A DNA stretch of 41,263 nt. Origin: Polluticaenibacter yanchengensis (lineage in GTDB: Bacteria; Bacteroidota; Bacteroidia; Chitinophagales; Chitinophagaceae). The notes beneath the pieces are model-generated. The model searched no databases. It saw only the letters and a list, made by a program, of their open reading frames with translations, and was not told the origin of the DNA. The position numbers and the translations under genes were made by a program. The stretch spans positions 1-41,263 of the forward strand of contig JAQGEF010000033.1 of the NCBI GenBank assembly GCA_027854065.1. The letters are read 5' to 3'. Positions 33,996 to 41,263 of this stretch are shown here, piece by piece; position 1 is the stretch's first letter, and every line of letters begins with the position of its first letter.

Positions 33996-35087
33996 ATGAA
34001 AATATCTAAAATAAACCTGGAACAGATTGTTGCCAATAAACCATCGCAAAAGAAAATTACCTATCCTGTTAACCCGGCACTGGGCCAATACCTGAAACTG
34101 TATGGCAGAATGGTGAACCTGCCACTGGAATATAACGATCTGGTACATTTTGTTTACAGCAGGCCGACAAAAGATGCGAACGGGGAATATAACCAGTGGG
34201 ATACAGTTTCGTACGACCTGTACCAATGGGAATATATCAGGAAATCCCTGGTAATCATTTACGCGCAACTTAAAACCGAAGGCAATCTTACATTTATAAA
34301 TCAATTGGAAGTAGAGCGGGTGGAATATTGCGGATTCGGCAATTCGAACCCGTTCAGGATTCGGATAAAGAATAAATTTAACGACAATTACGATCATTTT
34401 TACGTTAAAAAGGCTGATGCGTCACGTATATACGGGTTGGAGCTGGAGCATATTTTATCCCCGAACAGGCTTACTTATTTATACGATAAGAACACCCTGA
34501 TAGAAGAGCATATACCGGGATTACCCGGTGATGTTTTTATCAATCAATACCTGGATAAAGCAGAAATTAACCATGTAAGGCTGGCTAAGGAATTTGTGAA
34601 GTTTAACGAGCGTTGTTATACGCGGTTACTGGGTGATATGCGCAGTTACAATTATGTAGTAGTAATGACGCCTGATGTGGAAAATTTTCAATACAGGATA
34701 AGGGCTATTGATTTTGACCAGCAATCTTATGAAGGCAGGAAAATGTTGTACGCTCCGCAATATTTTAAAGAAAATGTGCCGATGATTGAGAACGTGATGA
34801 AAATGCTGAATACGGAATCGATTATGCAATACCAGGCGGAGGAAAGAACTTCTATCGCTTTCCGCATAGCCGCATCAAGATACCGGATTAAATCACTCAT
34901 GGATATAATGGCAGAAGATGAGATATCTAAGCCTGAAAAAACAGAGCAGCTTAAAAATGAACTGTATCAAACTTACGGTTTGGCACCATATAAAAAAAGC
35001 GTGACTATGGGGCAAATACTGAAAGTTCACATGAAATTTAAACTACAATCGAACCTGATATACGTTCCTAAAATGAAGGGTAAATAA
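33996..35087 (+). CDS. Unrecognised protein with kinase-like motifs
   Basis: This 363-residue cytosolic protein matches no family I can name. A possible aminoglycoside-phosphotransferase or HipA-like kinase pattern is present in the right order. The elements are a beta-strand with Lys (FYVKKAD, 135-141), an acidic helix with Glu149, a hinge-like IEEHIPG (169-175), then LLGDMRSYN (211-219) with the Asp-x4-Asn spacing of a catalytic loop, and IRAIDFD (235-241) in the place of the metal-binding Asp. The His that normally precedes Gly-Asp is Leu. The C-terminal part is helical and basic. It is probably co-transcribed with the SirB1-like gene, ends one base pair from a shared terminator, and is convergent with the DPP IV gene. 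Kinase activity is inferred only. Confidence 0.55.
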   Translation: MKISKINLEQIVANKPSQKKITYPVNPALGQYLKLYGRMVNLPLEYNDLVHFVYSRPTKDANGEYNQWDTVSYDLYQWEYIRKSLVIIYAQLKTEGNLTFINQLEVERVEYCGFGNSNPFRIRIKNKFNDNYDHFYVKKADASRIYGLELEHILSPNRLTYLYDKNTLIEEHIPGLPGDVFINQYLDKAEINHVRLAKEFVKFNERCYTRLLGDMRSYNYVVVMTPDVENFQYRIRAIDFDQQSYEGRKMLYAPQYFKENVPMIENVMKMLNTESIMQYQAEERTSIAFRIAASRYRIKSLMDIMAEDEISKPEKTEQLKNELYQTYGLAPYKKSVTMGQILKVHMKFKLQSNLIYVPKMKGK

Positions 35088-35120
35088 CAAAAAAGAGAGC
35101 TTGAAGCTCTCTTTTTTGTT
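35086..35120. terminator. Bidirectional terminator between convergent genes
   Basis: GAGAGC and GCTCTC form a stem with loop TTGAA, extended by A-run and T-run on both sides so that AACAAAAAAGAGAGC mirrors the other half. It serves the kinase-like gene (+) and the DPP IV gene (-), whose stop codons lie at both edges. Confidence 0.85.
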
Positions 35121-35124
35121 ATCA

Positions 35125-37293
35125 CTATCTGCCACCCGGCGGTAAGTTTGTTTTGAAAAAATCGGTGTACATTTTTCTTAAGTGGGCACTGGTACCTTCT
35201 CCTTCATTAATACTATGGCTTCTATTCGGATAAGCGAACATCTGGAACTGTTTGCCATATTTGACTAATTCGTTGATCAGTTGCTCCGTTCCCTGGTAAT
35301 GTACATTATCATCGCCGGTTCCGTGAATAACGAGCAACTTGCCTTTCAGGTTTTTAGCAAAGTTTACCGGGGAACCGTCAATGTAAGGCTTGATATCTTC
35401 CTGGGGCAAACCCATGTAGCGCTCTTCATAAATATTATCGTACAATAACCTGTTGGCTACCGGAGCTATAGAAACACCTGCCTGGTAATATTCCGGATAT
35501 TTGAATAATAAACTTAAAGTGGTGGAACCGCCACCGCTCCAGCCTGAAACCCCTATGCGGGTGCTATCTACAAACGGCCATTGACGGATAATTTTACATG
35601 CCATTGCCTGGTCACGGATATTTAACTGGCCTACTTTCTGGTATATAGATTTCCGCCACTCAGCACCGCGCGGATAAGGTGTCCCCCTGTTTTCTACAGC
35701 TATCTGTATATAACCATCCGCAGCGGCATCACCAGCGTAGAGGCTTAAACCAATACCCCTGGCAGCGTCTTTCACCTGCACACCTGCGGGCTCGCCATAC
35801 ACATGAAAGATTACCGGGTAGTCCTTAGTGCTGTCAAAGTTCTTTGGTAAGATCATCCAGCCATCCATGGTGACACCATCCTCTGTGGTGATGCGGAATA
35901 ATCTGGGGTGACGGGGATCTACATACGTTAAACGATTGCTGACTTCTTTAACAGATTCATGTTTTGGCAAGGATACCCACTCTGTTAAACCTGCACCAAT
36001 ATGATTTGAGAAGCTATGAAACGCGTAAGCGCCATTTGGAGATACATTATAAGTATGTGTTCCCTGCTGGGATGCCGGGGATACTTTTTCCAGCTTTCCT
36101 TTACCATTAAGGTTTACCCTGTACAAATATTGCTGGATCGGATTGTCCGGTGAAGCCAGAAAATAAGCAAATCCGCCTTTTTCATCTATGGCTTTCAGGG
36201 TCATCATATCATAATTTCCTTTGGTAATTAAGGTTTCTTTTTTACCATCGCGGCTAATACGGTATAAATGTCTCCAGCCATCTTTTTCACTTACCCATAA
36301 AAACTCTTTACCATTATTTATCCACTCCCATCCTTCCGGATCGTCGCTCCAACGATGTTTTACATCGATCCATGCATTGCTGGTTTCAGTGTAAACCTGA
36401 CTGGCAACACCTGTTTGTGCATTACAGATAAATACTTTGGATTGGTTTTGTTTCCTGTTTAGCTGCTCCAGGACTATTTCAGAACTATTGGCCGCCCATT
36501 CCATTCTTGGTATATAATGCTGGCGGCTGTCTCCCGGTACATCCATCCAGGTTGTTTTTGCCGTAGCCACATTCACTACTCCCACTTTACATGGCGAAGG
36601 GTCTTCACCTACTTTCGGATACTCTACGGGGATGATATATGAATAAACCGAATCTGTATTGTTGATCATGTAAAAATTCCTGATCTGGCGCGCGTCTATC
36701 TGCCAGTAGGCAATGCTTTTACTGTCATCGCTCCAGCGGAAACCGTCCCTGCAATCAAACTCCTCTTCATATACCCAATCGAATGTGCCGTTAATTAAGC
36801 GGTCTGTGCCATCGGTGGTTAACTGCCGTATTGTATTGGTCGCAATATCTTCTACATATATGTTATGCTTGCTTACATAAGCAACGGATTTGTTATCAGG
36901 GGATATTTTGGCGAACATTAAAGAAGATTCCGGCAAACTTTTACCTAATTGCTTTAAACTATTGCTTTCTAAATTAAGTATCCAATAATCGCCTCTTGTT
37001 TCCCTGCGCCACACCCGTTTGGAATTGGTATAGATTAATGCCAGCTTACCATCTGAACTGATTTTAAAGTCTTTTACAGTTAATGGTTTTGACTGGCCCT
37101 GCGGTGTTAATTGTGCCGCTTTTACCATTACATTGGTTGTAAAACCTGGTAAATCTATTTTTGTGAGATCACCATTACTTTGAGAGTAATACGATTTGCC
37201 GTCACTTACCCACTTAATGGTTTGCGCTCCTGCAAAAATGCCGGTGAGCAAAACGCAGCCCATTAAAAAAATCTTCTTAAACGAATGCAGCAT
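35125..37293 (-). CDS. Dipeptidyl peptidase IV-type serine peptidase (family S9B)
   Basis: This exported peptidase removes X-Pro or X-Ala dipeptides from peptide N-termini. It has 722 residues, as in the family. A signal peptide ends FAGAQ. A beta-propeller domain (about 25-460) carries the DWVYEEEF motif, whose two Glu hold the substrate amino end in DPP IV. The alpha/beta-hydrolase domain has Ser586 in GWSGGG, Asp661 in HGTGDDNVHY and His693 in RSHSIN. All catalytic parts are present. The gene begins only two bases after the stop codon of the M1 peptidase, so they are co-translated and likely act on the same peptides in the periplasm. Confidence 0.93.
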   Translation of the reverse strand: MLHSFKKIFLMGCVLLTGIFAGAQTIKWVSDGKSYYSQSNGDLTKIDLPGFTTNVMVKAAQLTPQGQSKPLTVKDFKISSDGKLALIYTNSKRVWRRETRGDYWILNLESNSLKQLGKSLPESSLMFAKISPDNKSVAYVSKHNIYVEDIATNTIRQLTTDGTDRLINGTFDWVYEEEFDCRDGFRWSDDSKSIAYWQIDARQIRNFYMINNTDSVYSYIIPVEYPKVGEDPSPCKVGVVNVATAKTTWMDVPGDSRQHYIPRMEWAANSSEIVLEQLNRKQNQSKVFICNAQTGVASQVYTETSNAWIDVKHRWSDDPEGWEWINNGKEFLWVSEKDGWRHLYRISRDGKKETLITKGNYDMMTLKAIDEKGGFAYFLASPDNPIQQYLYRVNLNGKGKLEKVSPASQQGTHTYNVSPNGAYAFHSFSNHIGAGLTEWVSLPKHESVKEVSNRLTYVDPRHPRLFRITTEDGVTMDGWMILPKNFDSTKDYPVIFHVYGEPAGVQVKDAARGIGLSLYAGDAAADGYIQIAVENRGTPYPRGAEWRKSIYQKVGQLNIRDQAMACKIIRQWPFVDSTRIGVSGWSGGGSTTLSLLFKYPEYYQAGVSIAPVANRLLYDNIYEERYMGLPQEDIKPYIDGSPVNFAKNLKGKLLVIHGTGDDNVHYQGTEQLINELVKYGKQFQMFAYPNRSHSINEGEGTSAHLRKMYTDFFKTNLPPGGR

Positions 37294-37295
37294 GT

Positions 37296-38981
37296 CTATT
37301 TACTTTTTATATTTTTTACGTTCAGGTAATACATTTTTTCTATGTTCTCTTTATTAAAATAGAGTTCACTCTTTTCAAATGTCTTTATATTTTGCCAACT
37401 TTCTTTTGGTGTAATTCTTATCGTTTTATTTTCTGTACCCGCCGGTATTGACAATGTCAGGGGCAAATCAAACCCTTTTACACAGTTGGTGTACCGGAAA
37501 TATATTTTATCCTTTTTTATATAAAATTCCAATTCAGGCACCTGTGTTGTTCTTAGATACTGAGTAAACACGGTACTGAAATCAGTATTCAGCTTTTTAT
37601 TTATAAACTGTTCTACCTGTTCTGTAGTTACCGTTTTATGATAGTATGCCTGGCCCATATCCCTCAGCATTTTTCTGAATAAAGAATCATCATTCACACT
37701 GTGCCGGATGGTATGCAGCATATTAGCGCCTTTATAATACATATCGCTGCCACTGCCCCGGCTGTTTACACCATAAGCACCAATAACCGGTTCATCGTTT
37801 GCAATGTTTTTCCGGATGCCCTGGTTGTATTCATTACCTGCCTGGTTGCCATAAAAGAAATCCAGGAACAGGGTTTCGGAATAACAGGTGAAACTTTCAT
37901 GGATCCACATATCGGCTACATCTTTAGACGTGATATTGTTGCCGAACCATTCGTGGCCACTTTCATGTACTGTAATAAAATCAAACTTTTTGCCCCAGCC
38001 ACTGCCGGATAAATCCCTGCCTAAATAACCTGGTTTAAACTGGTTGCCGTAAGCAACAGCGCTCTGATGCTCCATTCCCAGATGTGGGGCTTCTATCAAC
38101 TGGTAACCATCTTTGTAAAACGGGTATGGGCCAAACCAGTATTCCAGGGCTTTGATTGTTCTCCTGGCATCGGTTTTCAGGTAGTCTATTTTATCTGCAT
38201 TATAATCCAGCACCCAGTAATTCATATCCAGTTTTCCATTCTCTCCCTGGTAAGTTTCGCCATTGTTGATGTAATGACCTATGTAGGGAATGATTGAATA
38301 GTTATTAATGGGAGACTCTACTTTCCAGCTAAAAGTTTTGGTGCCGTTTTGCTCATCTTTTACACCGGTAAGCCTTCCGTTTGCAACAGCTGTTAAAGCA
38401 GCATCTACGGTTATATGTTGCACCACGCCCATGTCAGGTTCGTCCTCCTGGTGGTCTTTACATGGCAGCCATACAGATGCCCCGATGCCCTGGCAGGCAA
38501 TCGTCATCCAACGCCTGCCCTCTTTATCTTTATCAAAAATAAACCCACCATCCCAGGGTGCTTTTATTGCGCGGCGTGGTTTACCACTAAAAAATACCTG
38601 GATGGCCAGTGTGTCCCCAGCATTGAATTTTTCAGTAAAATTGACCATCCAGGCATACCTGCCTTTTTTATTAATTTTTAATGCTTTGTTCTTAAACAAA
38701 ACACTATCCACTTTCATCGGCTCCTGTAAGTCTAACTGCAAATACCCCGGCTGGTTACCGGCTTTTGTTTTAAAAGTGATTTTGTTACTACCTGTTATAG
38801 ACAAATTACCGTAATCCGGTTTCAAACCTATTTCGTAATGCAATAAATCCCACCAGGTCCTGCCTTCTCCCAAAGTGCCCCGCAAACTGTCCTCCATTGT
38901 AAATGACTTCTGCTGCGCTTTTACAAACAGGGAATGACAAGCTAAAATGGCTAGCAGTACAACATATTTTTTCATCATCAT
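37296..38981 (-). CDS. Secreted M1-family zinc metallopeptidase
   Basis: This aminopeptidase-type enzyme is about 561 residues from the chosen start. The frame begins earlier with TTG at 39002, but the ATG at 38981 (MMMKKYVVLLAILACHSLF) gives a clean signal peptide cleaved near VKAQ. The zinc site HESGHEW (His339, Glu340, His343) with Glu362 in WIHESF is intact, and LGMEHQ (301-306) takes the place of the GAMEN exopeptidase motif, a common variant. The N-terminal beta domain is present; the large C-terminal helical domain of E. coli PepN is absent, which is normal for short M1 proteins. It is the first gene of a two-gene operon with the DPP IV peptidase, two bases apart. Confidence 0.9.
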   Translation of the reverse strand: MMMKKYVVLLAILACHSLFVKAQQKSFTMEDSLRGTLGEGRTWWDLLHYEIGLKPDYGNLSITGSNKITFKTKAGNQPGYLQLDLQEPMKVDSVLFKNKALKINKKGRYAWMVNFTEKFNAGDTLAIQVFFSGKPRRAIKAPWDGGFIFDKDKEGRRWMTIACQGIGASVWLPCKDHQEDEPDMGVVQHITVDAALTAVANGRLTGVKDEQNGTKTFSWKVESPINNYSIIPYIGHYINNGETYQGENGKLDMNYWVLDYNADKIDYLKTDARRTIKALEYWFGPYPFYKDGYQLIEAPHLGMEHQSAVAYGNQFKPGYLGRDLSGSGWGKKFDFITVHESGHEWFGNNITSKDVADMWIHESFTCYSETLFLDFFYGNQAGNEYNQGIRKNIANDEPVIGAYGVNSRGSGSDMYYKGANMLHTIRHSVNDDSLFRKMLRDMGQAYYHKTVTTEQVEQFINKKLNTDFSTVFTQYLRTTQVPELEFYIKKDKIYFRYTNCVKGFDLPLTLSIPAGTENKTIRITPKESWQNIKTFEKSELYFNKENIEKMYYLNVKNIKSK

Positions 38982-39025
38982 TTTCAAACTTTTACAATTC
39001 AAATACTTATTGCAAGCTACAAAAA

Positions 39026-39056
39026 AAGGTTCATGCTAAATTGCTGCATGAACCTT
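39026..39056 (-). terminator. Terminator of the DUF4890-like gene
   Basis: AAGGTTCATG (39026-39035) pairs with CATGAACCTT (39047-39056); on the minus strand a run of seven T follows. It lies 40 bases after the stop codon and ahead of the peptidase operon, so the two are separate transcription units. Confidence 0.82.
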
Positions 39057-39095
39057 AAACTTATATCATAATTATTAATGAATCCTAAACAAGAA

Positions 39096-39779
39096 TTACT
39101 TTGCCTCCCTCTGCCTGAATGCTTGTTTTGTTTTCAGCTTTTCTTTTTGCTCAGCTGTCAGTATTTTATCCAGGGCTTCTTTTTGCTCCGTTACCGCTGC
39201 TTTAAACTGAGCTCTCTTTTGGTCTTCAGTAAGTGCCGTATTTTCTTTAATGGCTTTTAGTTTTAATTTAGTTTTTTCACGCTCCGTTTTCAGACTAGCT
39301 AATTGTACATCCGTCAGGCCTAAACTGTCTTTCATAAAAGCCATATTACGCATACCACCTTTTCTGCCAAAGTTTTTTCCTTTGTGAAAAGCCATTGCCC
39401 GGCCACCTTTATGTTCAGATCTCAACTTTGCAAATTCAGCCTTTTGCTCCGCTGTCAACAGGTTTTCTATGTCTTTTTTGCGTTTATCATTTAAAGCCTT
39501 TTTACTTTCTCGTTGTACTTTTACCGTAATATCTTCTTTTTGCATCAATGCTTTCATGTCTTTGCGGTAAGTGTCATTAATCGCTTTCAGAGATGTTTTC
39601 TGAGCATCAGTCAGGTTAAGTTTTTCAAAGCCGCCTCCGCGTTTTGCCATGCCTTGTTTGCCTTCTATTTTATGCCCTTCCGGCTTTTGTTTTTTCACTG
39701 TTTTGTCCTGGGCAGATACGTTGCTTGCACCCATTAAAACCAAAGCAAATGCGGATACCGCTAATATTATTTTTTTCAT
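39096..39779 (-). CDS. DUF4890/Spy-like periplasmic protein
   Basis: This 227-residue exported, strongly basic protein has a signal peptide ending NVSAQ. The mature part is almost fully helical and Lys-rich. Two similar halves can be seen, each with an L-T-x-x-Q start and a later LTAEQK (LNLTDAQKTSLKAIND and LLTAEQKAEFAKLR; LGLTDVQLASLKTEREK and ILTAEQKEKLKTKQ). A Gly/Arg/His-rich linker with GGRAMAFHKGKNFGRKGGMR joins them. This is like DUF4890 and the LTxxQ repeats of Spy/CpxP, periplasmic chaperones that respond to envelope stress. A chaperone role is inferred. It has its own terminator. Confidence 0.75.
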   Translation of the reverse strand: MKKIILAVSAFALVLMGASNVSAQDKTVKKQKPEGHKIEGKQGMAKRGGGFEKLNLTDAQKTSLKAINDTYRKDMKALMQKEDITVKVQRESKKALNDKRKKDIENLLTAEQKAEFAKLRSEHKGGRAMAFHKGKNFGRKGGMRNMAFMKDSLGLTDVQLASLKTEREKTKLKLKAIKENTALTEDQKRAQFKAAVTEQKEALDKILTAEQKEKLKTKQAFRQREAK

Positions 39780-39927
39780 AATTCCAAGTTTACAAGTTTT
39801 TCAAATTTGTTACCGTATTATGACCGATGCCTGAAAACGAAGTTTAATCTCAGAGGTTAATTAATGTGAATATTCTGCATGTTGAATTTTTCTTTTTTAA
39901 AGGGGCTTTCATCAATCATTCCGTGTT

Positions 39928-40060
39928 CAGCTTTTGTCCGGCGTGCTTAGGGGTTCGCTACGCTCCGTGCTGGCGCCCTCAGGATTATTGCAGGCTCAGA
40001 AAATCGCACCGGCTCGTTCCTCGCCGCCCACGCATACCGCAGCCTCCCAACATCCCAACT
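39928..40060 (+). repeat. GC-rich dispersed repeat, copy D
   Basis: It starts GCTTTTGTCCGGCGT, identical over 15 bases to the minus strand of copy B, then GCTTAGGGGTTCGCTACGCT, matching copy C (27 of 29), then AGGATTATTGCAGGCTC, identical to copy C over 17 bases. It links the family: D shares its left end with B and its body with C. Confidence 0.8.
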
Positions 40061-40100
40061 CTATGAAACATAGTGGGATAACTATACCATAAAGGCAATA

Positions 40101-40127
40101 AAAAACCCGGAGTTGAAACCCCGGGTT
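40101..40127 (-). terminator. Terminator of the AIM24-family gene
   Basis: AACCCGG (40104-40110) pairs with CCGGGTT (40121-40127); on the minus strand five T follow. It lies about 35 bases past the stop codon. Confidence 0.8.
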
Positions 40128-40162
40128 ACAGTTTATATATTTAAAACAAACAGATTGATTCG

Positions 40163-40963
40163 TTATCGGCCATCTCCATCTAACAAATTACCTAAGCCTC
40201 CTAATATACTGCCTTCTTCTTTACGGTTACCTGTACCATAGCTAAGGATCCTGCTGGCAAGACGGCTCACTGGTAATGTCTGTATCCAGACTTTGCCCGG
40301 TCCTCTGAGTGTGGCAAAGAACACGCCTTCGCCACCAAAAATTGTATTCCTGATACCGCCTACAAATTCTATATTGTAATCTATTGTTCTGGTATAACCC
40401 ACCAGGCAACCGGTATCTATTCTTAGCATTTCTCCATGTTGTAACGTCTTTTCAAAAACATGGCCACCTGCATGTACAAATGCCATGCCGTCTCCTTCCA
40501 GTTTTTGCATAATGAAGCCTTCACCACCAAACAGGCCTGTTCCTAAACGGCGCTGAAATTCTATACCGATGCTGACACCTTTGGCCGCACACAGGAATGC
40601 ATCTTTCTGGCAAACAACTTTACCGTCATACTCGGTCAGATCGATCGGGATGATCTTACCAGGGTATGGAGATGCGAAAGCTACTCTCTTTTTACCGACG
40701 CCACCGTTGGTAAATGCGGTCATAAATAAACTCTCACCGGTTAATAATCTTTTACCTGCACTAAGCAATTTATTGAACAATCCGCCACCTGATCCTTTGC
40801 TGCTGCCATCTCCGAAAATGGTATTCATTTGTATCCCTTCATCCATCATCATAAATGCGCCTGCTTCGGCCACGGCAGTCTCACCCGGGTCTAATTCAAT
40901 ATCTACATATTGCATTTCCTCTCCGTAAATCCTATAATCTATTTCATGCGCTATTGTTGGCAT
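40163..40963 (-). CDS. AIM24 / TIGR00266-family protein
   Basis: This 266-residue protein has no signal peptide or membrane helix. It is built of beta-strands rich in Gly: MQYVDIELDPGETAVAEAGA, LFNKLLSAGKRLLTGESLFM, FASPYPGKIIPIDL, GFIMQKLEGDGMAFVHAGG and GGIRNTIFGGEGVFFATLRG, all typical of the AIM24 (TIGR00266) family. The C-terminal end is Gly-rich (EEGSILGGLGNLLDGDG). Bacterial members are widespread with no settled function; the yeast relative is a mitochondrial inner-membrane organisation protein. It is a single-gene unit with its own terminator. Confidence 0.92.
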   Translation of the reverse strand: MPTIAHEIDYRIYGEEMQYVDIELDPGETAVAEAGAFMMMDEGIQMNTIFGDGSSKGSGGGLFNKLLSAGKRLLTGESLFMTAFTNGGVGKKRVAFASPYPGKIIPIDLTEYDGKVVCQKDAFLCAAKGVSIGIEFQRRLGTGLFGGEGFIMQKLEGDGMAFVHAGGHVFEKTLQHGEMLRIDTGCLVGYTRTIDYNIEFVGGIRNTIFGGEGVFFATLRGPGKVWIQTLPVSRLASRILSYGTGNRKEEGSILGGLGNLLDGDGR

Positions 40964-41263
40964 AATATCAGTTTTTAAATTTTTGTAATGCTAAGTAAAT
41001 ATAAATTTTATAATTTGGAAAACAGAATATGACAAGTGGTGAAATTTTAATATTAAGGGTACTTAAAACGGTATTTTACAGAACAGGACTTTGGAAAATC
41101 CGGGAGATTAAATGTATAAAACCAGGTACGGGCAAACAAGTGGTAATATTATCACTCATTCGTTGAACAATGATAAAATGTTGACGGGCTGCGGGACAAT
41201 GTCATTTAGCTAAGGATATACTAGAAATAAGAAAGCCATTGAAAGTCGAACTTTGTTTTTTCT
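40964..41263. other. Right-edge intergenic region
   Basis: Three hundred bases upstream of the AIM24 gene to the window's edge hold no gene that I can support and no repeat from the families above. No TAnnTTTG box was found on the minus strand for the AIM24 gene. Confidence 0.45.

Larger units (their letters stand above)
39780..40162. other. Intergenic region with repeat and terminator
   Basis: About 380 bases lie between the DUF4890-like and AIM24 genes. They hold GC-rich repeat copy D (39928-40060) and the terminator of the AIM24 gene (40101-40127). No gene and no good promoter box were seen. Confidence 0.5.

Noticed and set aside
38308..38814. 168-codon open frame opposite the M1 peptidase gene
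   Set aside because: The minus strand encodes a clear M1 enzyme with intact zinc site; this frame is a mirror of its codon bias.
40569..40928. 119-codon open frame opposite the AIM24-family gene
   Set aside because: The AIM24 family match on the minus strand spans the same bases; the frame is Pro/Ser-rich with no family features.
1..41263. tRNA genes, CRISPR arrays, transposases or integrases
   Set aside because: No cloverleaf with a TTCGA-type arm outside genes, no regular short repeat-spacer series, and no recombinase motif was found by eye.

Overview
The window comes from a member of the phylum Bacteroidota, most likely family Chitinophagaceae. Support: two SusC/SusD outer-membrane uptake pairs, many signal peptides ending in Ala-Gln, promoters of the TTTG / TAnnTTTG type, few clear Shine-Dalgarno sites, and Bacteroidota-specific families (DUF4843, PKD-like lipoprotein, DUF6443 RHS protein, DUF4890-like protein). 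The family-level placement is my inference.

Layout. Positions 1-170 hold a leftward consensus promoter and a boxA-like leader, possibly of an rRNA operon just outside the window. Positions 948-9908 (+) hold a nutrient-uptake locus: SusC with an STN signalling domain, SusD, a DUF4843 lipoprotein, a PKD-like lipoprotein and a TlpA-type thioredoxin. A free-standing fusA (EF-G) follows at 10443-12596, then a lipoprotein glutaminyl-peptide cyclotransferase on the minus strand. Positions 13886-24385 (-) form the most unusual region, a five-gene operon: a large YD-repeat protein, a coiled-coil plus beta-barrel protein, a tail-fibre-like coiled-coil protein, a 1.6-kilo-residue RHS protein with a variable-looking tip, and a small secreted protein placed where an immunity gene would be. 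Positions 24644-29510 (-) hold a second SusC/SusD pair. Glutamate dehydrogenase and a CcmC/CcmD haem-handling pair follow on the minus strand. Positions 33062-35087 (+) hold a SirB1-like transglutaminase-fold protein and an unrecognised protein with kinase-like motifs. A tightly spaced secreted peptidase pair (DPP IV and M1), a DUF4890/Spy-like protein and an AIM24-family protein (all -) end the window.

How the genes work together. The first uptake locus and the peptidase pair would both fit use of external peptides or proteins. The cyclotransferase matches the many secreted proteins here whose predicted mature end is glutamine. The RHS operon is the best candidate for a poorly described system: a surface-displayed or exported polymorphic toxin-like device.

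Two families of dispersed intergenic repeats were found by eye. One is about 55 bp with a GTGACACAACG core (three copies). The other is GC-rich and hairpin-forming (four related copies). No tRNA gene, CRISPR array, transposase or integrase is visible.
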